Shown here: piece after piece, positions 1 through 10,656 of the stretch | Numbering within the stretch: the stretch's first letter is position 1 | Layout: every line of letters starts with the position of its first letter | NCBI GenBank assembly: GCA_029204225.1 | Contig: CM055102.1 | Coordinates: 62,909,772 to 62,973,771, forward strand | DNA: 64,000 nt | Direction of reading: 5' to 3' | From: Diphasiastrum complanatum | Lineage: Eukaryota > Streptophyta > Lycopodiopsida > Lycopodiales > Lycopodiaceae | Program-made: the position numbers and the translations under genes | Notes under the pieces: generated by a model | The model's database searches: none | What the model saw: only the letters and a program-made list of their open reading frames with translations | What the model was told of the DNA's origin: nothing

Positions 1-594
1 ACAAAAAATTAGGACATACAATGAATTCTTGGAATATTAATGATGACACGAATCCATTGAGGATGCAGAAGGATATAACTGGCTCTAGAATCAAGTTGTC
101 TATGTCGATTAGATATTTTGCCTAGATATGATGCCACCAAAGAGGCCGATGATGTGCAGGCTGTTGGCGTTCTTGAACCTAATGATTCACCACATCGAAG
201 AGAGACAAATGTGGTGGCTACTTCAAACTCAATAACTCGGTCATTTGGATTCAAACAAGTGTCCACGTATAGCCATTTTGAAAGATTGAACTTGAAGTAG
301 CCGCATCATTTTCTCTCTTCAATACTACGAACCATCAGACTCAATGACTGCCAAGTTCTTACACACTGTGGTCTTCTTCGGTGTCATCATAGAAGAGACA
401 TACGAGTCACTTTTAGGGCCAGTGAGCCTCATTTTGAGGTCTACTCCTCAATGGGGTTTAAGTTGGATCATTATTGTTGTTTGAACTTGAAATGGTCATG
501 AATGGACAATATATGTATTGGTATTGACGTTGTAGCTATGAGTCTGTATACATAAAAGTCTTGGCATCCATTTCACAGTACTCCATATTTTAGC

Positions 595-596
<2 letters not shown>
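1..596. repeat. Dispersed repeat D, copy 1 (partner at 44318-44896)
   Basis: This stretch aligns almost throughout with 44318-44896 in the same orientation, and both copies end in a long GA tract. Point differences and small indels are scattered, so the copies are diverged rather than recent. The unit begins before the window, so its true left edge is not visible. I do not recognise the family. Confidence 0.8.
118..300 (+). pseudogene. Unrecognised 60-codon reading frame inside repeat D
   Basis: An open frame of 60 codons starts MPRYDATKEADDVQAVGVLE and stops at a TAG. The same frame can be followed in the second repeat copy near 44430-44602, where the end (FGFKQVST...) is preserved but the first part is shifted into another frame. 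Conservation at the amino-acid level suggests an old coding relic, but two copies are weak evidence and I recognise no domain. It may be only a chance frame in a repeated sequence. Confidence 0.25.

Positions 597-670
<74 letters not shown>
597..670. repeat. (GA)37 microsatellite
   Basis: An uninterrupted GA dinucleotide tract of 74 bases. It sits at the same place relative to repeat D as the longer tract at 44897-45023, so the tract belongs to the repeat family and has changed length since duplication. The open frames of alternating Leu and Ser on the complementary strand are artefacts of this tract. Confidence 0.98.
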
Positions 671-674
<4 letters not shown>

Positions 675-1153
675 CATGGTGATTTCTTTTTACTATTTTT
701 GAGACTCTCATTGGTTGCCTGCAGTATTTTAGCTCCTTCTTCCGTTGCACCCATTATGTTAGAGGGTGGATGCCCTAGCTAGAGGTCAAGCCATAGTCGT
801 GGGTCATCCCGTTTTTTCTCTATGAGCGAGGATGAAGTTATTAGAGCGACTGAGAGCTCGACGCTTGGCTCATAGATCTAGCAGAAGAGTTGAGTACACA
901 TCCTTGACCGAAGAGATTTAGTCGACTCCTCGTGTAGACCGGACACATGTTTTCCTTCCCGTGAGAGTCACTCCAACGAGGGTCCCTCCCCCACCCATGG
1001 CGCTACTGCCAGTGCTTCCTCCCGACACTCTCGGGAGAGGAGGAGGAGCCGCCTCGGTGTGTCCTATTGTGGAGGATGTGGCAATGACCCTGATCCGCCT
1101 AATGTGGTCATGAGTCCTGCATGTCCGCATAGCACATCTTGACGTAATGTATT
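671..1153. other. Unannotated sequence between GA tract and G tract
   Basis: No domain, splice-consistent gene or repeat partner is recognised here. The sequence is more GC-rich than most of the window from about 900 on. Short open frames are present on both strands but none resembles a known family to me. Confidence 0.5.
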
Positions 1154-1234
1154 GGGGGGGGAGATTAGCCAGGGGGGGAGCGGGGGGGGGGGGAGGGGGG
1201 CGCCGGGGGGGGGGGGGGGGGGCGGGGGTTGGGG
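1154..1234. repeat. G-rich homopolymer-like tract
   Basis: Long runs of G (up to about 18 in a row) broken by single A or C bases. Several closely spaced G runs make four-stranded structures possible on the plus strand. Proline-rich open frames on the minus strand (about 1064-1475) are by-products of this tract. Confidence 0.9.
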
Positions 1235-1765
1235 TTTATCGAGGGGAGAATGGCCAGTGGCGAGAGGGTGGAGGGGATTGAGATGGGAGAATAGCTTGCG
1301 GGGGCCTGGAGGGTAGAGAGATGAAAACTCCATGGTGAAACGTGACCACACGGATTAAAGCCAGGAGGATAGTCGAACACAGTGGCAGTGTGTCCAGAGG
1401 TAGGGAGAATGTGAGGGGTAAAAGTGGGTGTCTCGGGACAGATGCAGGAGTCACAGTATCGTGTGTCGTATGCATTGCCTCCTAGGTTAATGTCTCTCGA
1501 TCACTTATCCTCTAAGGAAGTGAATGAATTTCTTAGTGACTTCCTCATTGGGTCATATCTTTTTCCATAATAATGGCTTTTAGTAACTGCCTCTCGTCTT
1601 TTATTACGATATTCCCCAATGGAAATGTCACAAAAAATTGCTTCCCCATACATAAAGGATACTTCCTTCATATTCTGCCCCTTTTTTGGGCTCCTTAAAA
1701 AGTAGAATATGTCACTGTTTTTTTCAGAAAAAATTTGTGGCCTATTCTAGCCTGCTCATTATGTT
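1235..1765. other. Unannotated flank of gypsy copy A
   Basis: No recognisable coding or repeat structure. The left limit of the gypsy fragment lies somewhere near 1770-1950, where similarity to the gag of copy B fades. Confidence 0.4.
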
Positions 1766-2521
1766 TCATAATGAGGATGTAAAAATTTTCAAAGTATCCA
1801 TTACACAATGGAAAGAGGCCGGGCACAGGCCATTCTGCCTGGTTAATACATAAAATTTTGAATTCTTTGACATTATTCTTTGAATTCTTTGAATTCTTTG
1901 AAATTTTGAAACATATAAGTTCTTGTTTTTCATGACTTGTTCCAATAGTTTCATCTCAATGTGAAAGTCAGTTTTTCTTGTTTTATGAAGCAAACTGAAG
2001 CATGCTAACATTTGTAACTTAGGCGGAATATCACTATAAAGTGGATTCGGGTACTCATGAAAATCTTGAATAAACTGTTCCAAACCTTTATTCATGGTTA
2101 GATGACTCAATTTTTGGAAGTGCTCATAGTCATCTAAAAGTGGTAGCAAATAATCCCTAAAAAGCTTGCAAAAATCATCCCATGTACAAGGTTCACTACC
2201 CTTTGCAACTAAGTCATCCCACCAAACTAAGGCTCTTCCTTCAAAGAACATAGTGACAATGGATAACTTCTCAGATTCAGAGAATTGGTTCATGGCAAAG
2301 TATTTGCTCCAAACATTCAACCAAGAACTTACCACTTGTAAGTTCCAATCCTTCTTCTCCCTCTTAAACACTTTTACAGGAGGTGGAGCTACATGCTGCT
2401 TTTGATTGGCTAACCTAGACTCTAAGTCTTGGTTTCTTTGATCAGTTTCAAGAAGTTGCTTATTAGTGGCTTGAATTTGTTGGTATAATAGTTCAAGAGC
2501 TTGTGAAGCTTTATGAAAATT
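1766..2521 (-). pseudogene. Ty3/gypsy gag relic (copy A)
   Basis: This is the capsid (Retrotrans_gag-type) domain of a Ty3/gypsy element, the structural protein that packages the element RNA. Residues such as ALVWWDDLVAKG and the following CTWDDFCKLFRD are nearly identical to the gag of copy B at 22750-23220, which proves the family. The frame stays open upstream of the first Met (2371) to about 2521, through a stretch rich in Gln, Leu and Glu that looks like a short coiled coil. Downstream, similarity stops after SDIPPKLQML; the remaining codons include an ILE-GLN-ARG triplet expansion from a short tandem repeat (1861-1912). No zinc knuckle, protease or pol follows, so the element is truncated here. 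Confidence 0.85.
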
Positions 2522-2533
2522 TCAATTTTCAGA

Positions 2534-2567
2534 TCTGATTTTCAGATTTACAGGTCTGAAAATCAGA
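2534..2567. repeat. Hairpin in gypsy leader, copy 1
   Basis: A perfect 13-base inverted repeat (TCTGATTTTCAGA and its complement) is separated by 8 bases. It lies between the PBS and gag of copy A, where the RNA leader of an LTR element would be. A near copy follows at 2715-2748. Confidence 0.8.
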
Positions 2568-2714
2568 ACTTCAAAATGACAAAAGACAGAATTTCAAAAC
2601 TTGTTTTATGCACAAAGTTACACTACCATCCCCTTCCTACATTGCCATCTTCATGAAACTAGGAGATAGAAAGGTGTAACTAATGAAGTTTGAATGAAAA
2701 CTTTACTTTTTAGA

Positions 2715-2748
2715 TCTGATTTTCAGATTTACAGGTCTGAAAAATAGA
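2715..2748. repeat. Hairpin in gypsy leader, copy 2
   Basis: A second copy of the inverted repeat at 2534-2567, with the same 8-base loop and a less perfect right arm. Around 40 flanking bases are also repeated, so the two are a direct duplication inside the leader. Confidence 0.75.
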
Positions 2749-3136
2749 ACTTCAAAATAAAAATTAGAACTTCAAACACTTCATTTATTCAAAAAAAACA
2801 CTAGTTTTGATCAAAACACATAACTAGAATCAATCTTTTTGCCAAAAAAATTTGTGTATGTAGAGGAAGACTTCCTCTACCTATCCCACAAATCTTTTTT
2901 CAAAACTTTTAAAAACCCAAAGCCCACTTTAAAACTTCTCTAACATGATAAAAAATCAGCCCCTAAACAATTCTATAAGCATCACTACTCTCTTCCAAAA
3001 AGAACTAGATTCATTGGGTACTTCAACTACAAGCTTCCTACAACTAGAAAAGCCTATAATATTTCCCAAAAAAAAGTTTAGTTGGTGATCTTAATAGAAC
3101 TTGAAGAAGGTTAGAAAGGTTACCATCCTTTGTCTA
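2749..3136. other. Gypsy copy A leader region
   Basis: The AT-rich stretch between the PBS and gag of the minus-strand element. I see no open frame that looks coding. It fits an untranslated leader. Confidence 0.5.
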
Positions 3137-3148
3137 GCTCTGATACCA
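3137..3148 (-). other. Primer binding site, initiator-Met tRNA type (gypsy A)
   Basis: The complement reads TGGTATCAGAGC, the standard plant LTR-element primer site matching the 3' end of initiator methionine tRNA. It lies immediately inside the LTR end at about 3149, which fixes the element's orientation as minus strand. Confidence 0.9.
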
Positions 3149-4104
3149 CTTTTACAAGTAGAGGTGAGGAAGTCCTCCAAATCCAAGGTAGAGCCTCCAA
3201 ATGTCCTCCAAGCAACGTGCAAGCTTCAAGATGCTCCCCAACTCCAAGCTAGGATGCCTCCACCTGCAAGCCTCCAAGGATCTCTCCTCCACCTGTGTCC
3301 CTACTCTTTAAACACAAAGATAGATAATAAACTGGCCTCAAGTATTCACCACCCAACCATAGCTAGATCCAAGCTTCAAGCAAGACCTATCTAGCAACCC
3401 TTGCTAACCATAAACAAATCACAAGCATACCACAACACTCCATAGCATACTCAAGATCCAAACCCTACTTATGTCCCATACCATAAGCAAGATCCATACC
3501 TCAAGCATACTACCACAAGAAAGCACTCTACACACTAGTAGCAACACTAGAGCATAAGCCAAGCAAACAAGAGAGATCTTCCCCTCCCAATGAGCGCCCT
3601 ACTACCCTCATATAGATGGCCCATGGACTTCTCCAATGCACTATGGAGTTCCATGCTCATCCAATGAGAGAGAGAGAAGCCTAGGAGAGTTAAAGAATCT
3701 CCAAGAGCCTCCATAGGCTTATGGAATGTCAAGAGACTCCTTCCATAACCTATGACTCTTTGATTGCCTTTCTCGTGGGAGTTGGAAACTCAATGGACAC
3801 TTTAGAAGGGCACCCTCCTACTAGGTCCCATTGCCCAAGTTGGTCCTAGACCATTAAAGTGATATGGTTCAAGGTTGAGGCCCAAGGTGTAGAAAAATAG
3901 TCATTCAATGACTTTCTAACACCTCTCTATGTTCCATACCTCCATCCAAGGCATAGACACCTACCTGCCCTTAACCAAGGACACAAGTGCCTTAATCTAA
4001 GGCACCTATCCTTAATACTAAGGGTACCCCTTATCCAAGGGTCATGTGACTCCATACCTCCATACCCTTAATCCCAAGGGTACCTTGCCATTTAGTCCCC
4101 AACA
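3149..4104 (-). mobile_element. 5' LTR of gypsy copy A (about 0.95 kb)
   Basis: The right limit is set by a TGTTGGGG start on the minus strand at 4104 and the left limit by the primer site at 3148. About 120 bases next to the primer site recur at 19797-19916, at the 3' end of gypsy copy B, which confirms this as LTR sequence of the same family. The LTR is rich in short degenerate direct repeats of CCTCCAAG and CATACC type. The exact 3' end of the LTR is uncertain by a few bases, and no target-site duplication can be tested because the other LTR is missing. Confidence 0.75.
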
Positions 4105-4739
4105 CTAAATGGACTATTAGAGGTCTGAAGTACTACTAGTTACGTAGGTATGTAACGATAACAGGTGAGATGGAGTAGCGATGTACTCCTCCTCTCTCTT
4201 ATGCCATTTCCTTTATCTAAGTTCTCTTCCAAATACTATTTGCTATGAGCAAACAAACTCAATCACAGCCTACAGTGGAGTGCTGGTCCATACAGAAGTA
4301 AATCGACATTTGGAGCTCATTTCTAACAGTTTTCAAGTATGTAAGAGCCGCTGGCCTACTTCAAGTTTGATTGTATACTCTTCAAAAGTGATTTTTGATA
4401 TGCATTTCAGGGTTTTCAAGACATATTTTTTAAGATGTAAAATAAGCAATTGATATGAACAAAAGTAGGAGTTGCCAACGATGGATCATTGGTCCATAGT
4501 AGAGATGTGCCCATATATATGACCTCCTCGCAGTTTTTGCACTTTTCGTAGAAATCAAGTTCAAGAGGAATTTCAAACTGCAAAGCATGTCGTATTTTTC
4601 ACACTTTTCACGGTTTTCGAACTTCTGTCTCCTTCGCAGTTTTCACACTTTTCGCAGACGCGTATGGGCCATTTGTTATAGACATTGAGTAAGTGCCCCA
4701 ACCGTTTTGGGCAAAAGCCATTATCAAAGATAGGTGTAT
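4105..4739. other. Unannotated; contains a short repeat shared with 52325-52412
   Basis: No coding relic is seen. About 80 bases at 4660-4739 recur at 52325-52412, just before this LTR and close to the chromodomain relic respectively, so they may be internal sequence of the same chromovirus. Around 4540-4660 there are imperfect repeats of TTTTCGCAGTTTTCACACTT type. Confidence 0.5.
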
Positions 4740-5262
4740 TGTCATGTCCATGATTAGTACATAGGATTCAGTATACTCCTAGTTTTGGATACACGGTACT
4801 CTAGTGAAATGAGCTGTTAGTTATGCCACATCATACTGGACGTGACCCAAACATAACTGATATCCTTGTGAGGCCCAGAACACACTAAATGGAGTTAGTA
4901 CAAGGTTTGGGACAGTCAAGGCATGTGTAGAGTTATCAATAGCAATTCTATGAATAGAGGATCTATGCATAGAGAATCTATTCTGGAGGAATCTAAGTAT
5001 AGGCGAGTTAGGACCTTGCATGTTTGTCTGCATAGGTGGTTCATGGCTCTATAAGAAGAGGCCAAACTCGTCCTACTCCTCATATTTGTGATGGATTCAG
5101 TGCCAGGGTTACACTCTACCTTCATGCTTCCTACTCTTTGGCTTGGGGGTTGAAGCTTCTAGAGTTGATTCATTGCTTCTATTTGGTTGGGCGGTTGCTC
5201 CATAGTGTGTTTTCTATTGCGTTTTGTCTTGTAAGCAGGATCTTGAGGGAGCTTCCCTTACA
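4740..5262 (+). mobile_element. Chromovirus-type LTR (523 bp)
   Basis: It begins TGTCATGTCC and ends CTTACA, one base before a primer binding site. Its first 100-170 bases recur at 15639-15781, at 51732-51831, and inverted at 51838-51951. In the last copy the LTR start directly follows a purine-rich tract and a chromodomain reading frame. A TATA-like CTATAAG lies at 5049-5055. It is the only complete copy in the window; a downstream partner LTR is not seen. Confidence 0.8.
5049..5055 (+). promoter_or_regulatory. TATA-like box in LTR
   Basis: CTATAAG sits about 210 bases before the LTR end, where an LTR promoter would start its transcript. The call rests on sequence and position only. Confidence 0.45.
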
Positions 5263-5263
5263 G

Positions 5264-5275
5264 TGGTATCAGAGC
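5264..5275 (+). other. Primer binding site, initiator-Met tRNA type
   Basis: TGGTATCAGAGC lies one base after the LTR end at 5262. It shows that the LTR at 4740 is a 5' LTR of a plus-strand element. Confidence 0.9.
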
Positions 5276-6129
5276 AAGGCTCACGAAGACTGGAGCACTT
5301 GGAGTTACATCCGGATTGAAGTGTTTTTCCTGAAGGGTGTTTTCGTTTTAGATTCACTAGTTTATGGTTTGCAACATGCTTCTCAAATATGGTGGTAGAG
5401 TGCTCTTCTACACAAGTAGTTTTTGATTTAAGATGTGGAGATTCAGGTGAATTCGATATTAATTCTCTGTTTCTTGAGGAAGCTTTCATTTTTCTTTTGA
5501 ATAATCTGTTTTTGGAAGATTATGTTGATTATTTTCTAGCTAAACTCTGCTTGGCAAAGAAGTTGAATGGATAACATATGTCAATTGTTGAATCCTATTT
5601 AGTAACTTTTGTTCCTTGGTAAATGGATTGTGAATCACTTTATCAAGTTGTTTGAACAAGAAGTGAATGTATTGAAAGATTCTAGGAATTGCATGTGAGT
5701 AAAGGAAGATAAGTTTATCCTCAAATTTATCTGGTTTACTTGCATGTTATAAGGAAAATTAAATTTGGTGTCGTTCTAACTTAATTCAATAAGCAGAAAA
5801 CTCAAAGCTAGAGGCGCATCTACATCGACGGTGCTCACCAATTGGTCCTACTTACCAATTATGTCTTGTTTTCACCTGAGAAAGAATCACATACGCTATG
5901 TGTCTGAGAATTTTTCAGATTCCGGCCAGCTAAGTGATGGATTCTAGTTGACAGCTAGAAGTTAGCTGATGAATCCCTGTTGATTGCTTATGAATATGTG
6001 ATTGGAAGGTCGATACAGATGGAGGAAGCTAAGGCTGTAATCTTCCGATTTGCTTGTTTGAAAGGTAGTGAATCAACCTTGACAACAATGGGTAAGCTTC
6101 CTGGGTACGCGGAAAGATTTCTGGAATTT
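5276..6129 (+). other. Truncated internal region after chromovirus LTR
   Basis: Leader-like sequence follows the primer site. Open frames of 60-120 codons exist but I recognise no gag motif. The element is broken before or at the DNA transposon that begins about 6130. Confidence 0.4.
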
Positions 6130-8430
6130 GCGTGGATTATCCACGCGTGGATAATCCATGCAAAATGTTTTGTCCAAAAACAAAACATTTGGAGCGAACC
6201 AAAATGTGGTTCGCTCCGAAACTAGAGGTGACTTTCTATTTTTGTGTTTTGTGAGAGAGAGAAAAAGAGAGTATAGATGGGAGTGAGAATGAGATGAGGA
6301 TGAATGTGAGTGAGAAGATTGATAGTGTTTAGGATTTTTAATTCATTGATGGATATTAATAGTATGTGTTTTGTGATCATGAGTTTTATGATCTTTTTTG
6401 TTTGTGATGTAGGTTTGGATATGAAAAATGAGCTTTCATTGCTAAGGATTCAAAGATCAAGTTCATGCAAAAGGAAAAGCAAAGATTGCAAAACAATGAA
6501 GATACAATAGTAAAGGTAAATTCACATTTATTTTGATTCATTTGATATTTAGTTGATAGCTTAATGTGTTATTTATTTCCATTGCTTTCCATTGTGCCTT
6601 CCATGACTTTTTATTGTGCATTCTAGCATGCAAATCATGTGTTAAAATAGATACATTGCATTGAATTCATCAATGGATAATTTGCATTGCATAGATGTGC
6701 ATTGAATAGATTATACATTGCATTGAATACATCAATAGATACATTTGCAATCAATAGATGTGCATACAATAGATGTGCATTCAATAGACTATACATTTGC
6801 ATTCATGGATTAAAAATATATGCATATAAAAATTTTGCAAGAATGATGTGATGCCAAAACATTATATTGATTGATTTAAGAACAAGTACATTGATGAGAG
6901 AATAGATTCTCTCTTCCTACATTGCCTTCTACAAGGCCTTACATTTAATTTAAAAACCTCTACTCATCATCACTTCTTCCTTCCTCGTCTCCTTCATCTT
7001 GTAAGTGTACGTTGGTGTCCACATCTTCAAACTCCCCTTCGCTTTCATTCACGTACTCTTCCACATCTTCTTCCACATCACGAACACTTGAAGTTGTAGA
7101 GCCTCTCTACAAAATAGATTCAAAGATTTAATTAAATTGAGATGAAACTTACTTGTAAACCACAAAGTAAACAATCACAAAACAATAAAGGTTAAGAGTT
7201 TACGATTGGAAACAATCCATGGGATTCCATAAATTTCTTAAGGCCGGCATATCCATGATTGTAACCTTGCTTGTACTCCGCGGGAGTCATGTGTCTTCCA
7301 AAATCACTAAGCTACATTCAACAAAAAAAAAATAGTTTAGCAATACAATATAGTTTAGCAATAAAAAAACATTAACAATCTCACTACAAAAATAGAATCA
7401 TATTAAAAAATATTGTACTTACAAATTGGGCCTGTAGATTACCCCTTCTTCCCGATCCCAAGTGACTTTGGCCATGTTTTAAGAGCTTCTCGGCGGCGGC
7501 CCTATGTTGTTGTTCATACTTTTGGAGATTGTTTCGCAACAATTTCTCTTTCACCTTCCTCCAATCCCTTTTGGAGCACCATCCAAGCTTCGTGGGATTC
7601 TTGGGATTCCTCACGGCTCTTCTCATCAATTGTCTTCTGTTTCGAATCCAAAGGCACATTGTATGTAAGGCCCAAGTCCTACTAAAAGCATTGGATTGAG
7701 GGAATTCAGAATACAGTCTCTATTATTTTATTTTTGTTTTCAAACGATTGGGAGGACCAATCGATCATGTAATCTTTACCAAAATATAAAGCAACTAAAT
7801 CACGCAAACGAGCATGAACTACATTGCCATGCGTATTTTTTATAACTCCACCACGTGGATTAACATCATAATACACACTACACGATTCTTGGGAAGGGGC
7901 ATCTTTGGAAGCTCTTCTCTTGGATAATTCACCCGAAGAAGATAATACAAGATTTTTGATTTTATCTATTTGTTGAGGAGATAGATTCTCAAACCACTCT
8001 TGATTATATTCTTTGGGCTCCTCACGAGCTCTTCTCCTAGAAGGTCTCCCACTTGACCTTTCACTTGACCTACCACTTAAAGACATTGTATTAGAAAGTA
8101 GTAGAGAATGGGAGTATTGAAGACTTTTAGATTAGAAGAGTAAGCAATGAATAGAAAGCAATAGATTAATAGTAATCAAGAACAAAGAAGATCAATAGAG
8201 CAAGCAAAAGCAAGAGCAAGATCACTAGCAATGAAGAGTAACCAAAAGCAAGCAAGCAAGCAAGCAAGGAAGATCTATAGAGCTTAGAAGAGCAATAGCA
8301 AGCAAGAGCACTAAACACTCGAGCAAGAATGCTCGCGGAACTGCCATTTTATTGGCATTCAAGTTTCACATGGATTATCCACGCAAAAGTTATCCACGAG
8401 TGGATAATCCACGTGTGGATGTTCCACGCG
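6130..8430. mobile_element. DNA transposon with palindromic GTGGATAATCC termini (about 2.3 kb)
   Basis: The left end holds two overlapping palindromes, GCGTGGATTATCCACGC (6130-6146) and GCGTGGATAATCCATGC (6145-6161), followed by a 10-bp stem with a 7-base loop (6191-6217). The right end (8369-8430) holds the same motif three to four times in inverted arrangement. Between them is one intron-containing minus-strand gene (6960-8086). I see no clear target-site duplication and do not know the superfamily. The paired motif blocks around a transposon-type gene are direct observation; calling them termini is inference. Confidence 0.55.
6960..8086 (-). pseudogene. Transposon-encoded protein, possibly Ptta/En-Spm (Transposase_24) type; one frameshift
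   Basis: The start is ATG at 8086, followed by an Arg/Ser-rich N-terminus. The frame runs to about 7745 (FENKNKIIETVF), continues after a small frameshift as 7426-7740 (with TMCLWIRNRRQ and RDWRKVKEKLL), then exon 7205-7313 (LSDFGRHMTPAEYKQGY) and a last acidic exon to a TAG at 6960. Both introns (7314-7425, 7107-7204) have GT and AG ends and are phase 0. The predicted product is about 295 residues. Gene order and the basic middle resemble the plant Transposase_24 family, but the match is from memory of layout, not from a search. A diverged relative lies at 47797-48345 with the same intron position. Only the frameshift disables it, which suggests recent activity. Confidence 0.6.
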
Positions 8431-9548
8431 TTTTTTTTTTCCTCTCTTGGCACGTGAGAAGGTCCCCCGCATGGGCTTGCATGTTTCAAATGTCATTCAA
8501 TATTCTCATGATCTTTTCTAGATTTTATGAGAATATTTTAGTGTAGGATTTTAAAAATAATATATTTTTTAATATGATGGAATGTAAAAAAATCAATTCA
8601 AAAATCACTATGGTAGTATTTAATTGTTAAAACTAGTTTTATATTGTTATAAATTTTATTTTTCTTGAGATTTGACATACAAGACAAAATCATGAGATAA
8701 GAAATAGTACATATTATTATTAAACAAGTAATTTGACAAGGCTTTTTAAGATTTTATGACATAATATTATGTCAAATCGGTGATGTCATAAAACATTTAG
8801 TTTATTAATAATCTAGGTGTCATAGATTTGATATAATTTGATGACATAATTACATGGTCAAATAATTTTTTTTTACGTTTGTCATGTGGCCTCTTAAATG
8901 GTTGCATGGGGTCATTTAGATTTATGATCAAAAGCATTTATGTTATATTGAGGACCTTAGTAGTGATATGTGACCTATATGATAAATCTTTTTAGTTGTT
9001 GGTGTGTGACCTAGGTAACCTTATATGAAATCATAGTAATTAGTTGAAATATCATTTAGCATTCTAATAAAGATGTTGATCAATGGTGTGTTATCTAGTA
9101 TATGATTTCTTGCATACAAAGCAACCATAGATAGAAAGGGCGAATGCATATTGCTCGTCATAAGATACCATGGCACACTAGGCCAATCCAAAGAGATTTA
9201 CCTTGAGATCTTCACTCATCTTAGACAAGATTTTAAACTGAGAGCTTCGAACATTGACTGCTATGTGGTCTTTAAATTAGTTGAGATAGGCCTGCACACA
9301 CTATCTACTGATGTCTAACATTTGTCAATATGGACCTCATTTTGATTGCTCGTCATGTGTTGCCCCACCCAAGCAATTTTCTTGATAGCAATGTTACTAG
9401 AATATTAGGTTTACATTAAGCATAAGTAAAATATACATGGATTAGATGTTGGCATGTCTTTAACAAATTTTATTATATTTGTTCAGAACATACGGTCTCA
9501 TAATGATTACTTATGATGTGGTATAGAGTAGCTGGCTACAGTGTGTAT
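8431..9548. other. AT-rich sequence without recognised features
   Basis: I see no coding relic, long repeat or terminal motif. This is where the 5' terminus of the CACTA element would be expected if complete, but no CACTA end and no copies of the 3' GC-rich palindromes are found. Confidence 0.5.
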
Positions 9549-9890
9549 ATGTCATCAACAATTTCATCATCATCAGATAGCGATTCATCTCATGATTGCA
9601 ACAGCAGGTATATATTGTTATTGATATTGACATCAATTGCACTTTATTTGTTATTTGAATATGAATGTATATTTTTTCTTGCAAATTTATTCGTACAATG
9701 ACATTTGATTGGAATTATGTATTCTAGGGAAATTATCGTACCTCCACGTGATTTAGAGAAAGAAAAAAGAATGGAGCTCTATCACAGAAAAAAAGAGCAA
9801 TCAAGACTAAAGTAAAATGAACAACTATTGACTGGTTCATCTTCAAGCTCTTCCATCAGTCGACGTAGACCACCTATTGATCCATCACAT
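9549..9890 (+). pseudogene. Two-exon 5' gene relic in CACTA region
   Basis: Exon 1 (9549-9607) starts with ATG and encodes a Ser/Asp-rich run. A GT donor follows, and an AG acceptor opens exon 2 (9728-9890), which encodes a charged stretch (VPPRDLEKEKRMELYHRKKE) and a Ser-rich, Arg-rich end before a GTATGT donor. The splice joins in frame; one in-frame TAA interrupts exon 2. No domain is recognised. It may be the first part of a transposon gene, with the zinc-ribbon exon at 10137 next. Confidence 0.4.
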
Positions 9891-10136
9891 GTATGTATAT
9901 TGATTTATGTCATAATTCTTTTATTTGTAATAGTGATGTAATCCAATTTGCTCTTTGGATATAGTATATTGCTCTTTGGAAAGCCAAGACACCACTCCAT
10001 CACAAATGATGGTTGAAAATGCACTAAATGTACAAAGACTATTTTGTCAATTTTTGTCACATGTTAGAATTTGTCAATTTTCACTTGAATGACACTGAAA
10101 GATTTTGTGCAATTTGCAATTGGATTATTGGACTAG

Positions 10137-10271
10137 TTTCAACCAGAATATGATGAGAGGATACCATGTACATGCACACAATGCAAAGGCCTTAGGATTC
10201 GAACAAGGAGGATTGTCAATGATTATATTCGGGCCAATGGAGTGCACACAGAGAATCCAAGAGTACGAGAG
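10137..10271 (+). pseudogene. CACTA transposase-associated zinc-ribbon-like exon
   Basis: The exon has an AG acceptor before 10137 and a GTAAAC donor after 10271 and is 45 codons long. It encodes RIPCTCTQCKGLRIRTR followed by an I-x-ANGV end. The C-x-C-x2-C pattern with a following basic helix is typical of the transposase-associated domain found at the N-terminus of TNP2-type CACTA transposases. A related exon occurs at 48612-48755. The domain probably binds DNA or zinc; that is family knowledge, not shown here. Confidence 0.6.
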
Positions 10272-10370
10272 GTAAACTCTTTAAAGTGTTTTTTGACCCT
10301 TATGACACTTCAAATATAGTTTGGCCAATAAATATTGAGCGATAGGATGAGTACCACGATACTTTGAAGT

Positions 10371-10530
10371 TAATCTCTCACTTGCTTCTAAAAGGAAAAA
10401 TCCAAATAGAATATTTTTAATCTCTCGCTTGCTTCTAAAAGGAAAAATCCAAATAGAATGACTAGATGAAGTTAATCTCTCACTTGCTTATAAAAGAAAA
10501 AATCCAAATAAAATGATTAGATGTAGTTAA
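10371..10530. repeat. Three tandem copies of a 40-50 bp unit
   Basis: The unit begins TTAATCTCTCACTTGCTTCT and ends in AAAAATCCAAATA; it occurs at about 10371, 10420 and 10468 with few changes. It lies just before a GA tract. No function is evident. Confidence 0.85.
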
Positions 10531-10573
10531 TCTTGATTTCCATATTCAATCACCCATAATAGACTCATTCACG

Positions 10574-10576
<3 letters not shown>

Positions 10577-10654
<78 letters not shown>
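10577..10654. repeat. (GA)39 microsatellite
   Basis: An uninterrupted GA tract of 78 bases. The 300 bases that follow recur after GA tracts at 43228-43480 and 43948-44130. Confidence 0.98.

Positions 10655-10656
<2 letters not shown>

Noticed and set aside
496-750. Open frame with long Leu-Ser repeat on the minus strand
   Set aside because: It is the translation of a GA microsatellite. The same holds for 44874-45096 and 43760-44014.
1064-1475. Proline-rich open frames on the minus strand
   Set aside because: They overlap the G tract in three frames at once; composition artefact.
5264-5280. Possible tRNA gene at TGGTATCAGAGC
   Set aside because: Only the 3'-end complement is present and no cloverleaf surrounds it; it is a primer binding site. 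The same applies at 3137, 29821 and 49611.
7382-7394. CACTACAAAAAT, resembling a CACTA element end
   Set aside because: It lies inside a well-supported intron of the 6960-8086 gene, with no subterminal repeats beside it.
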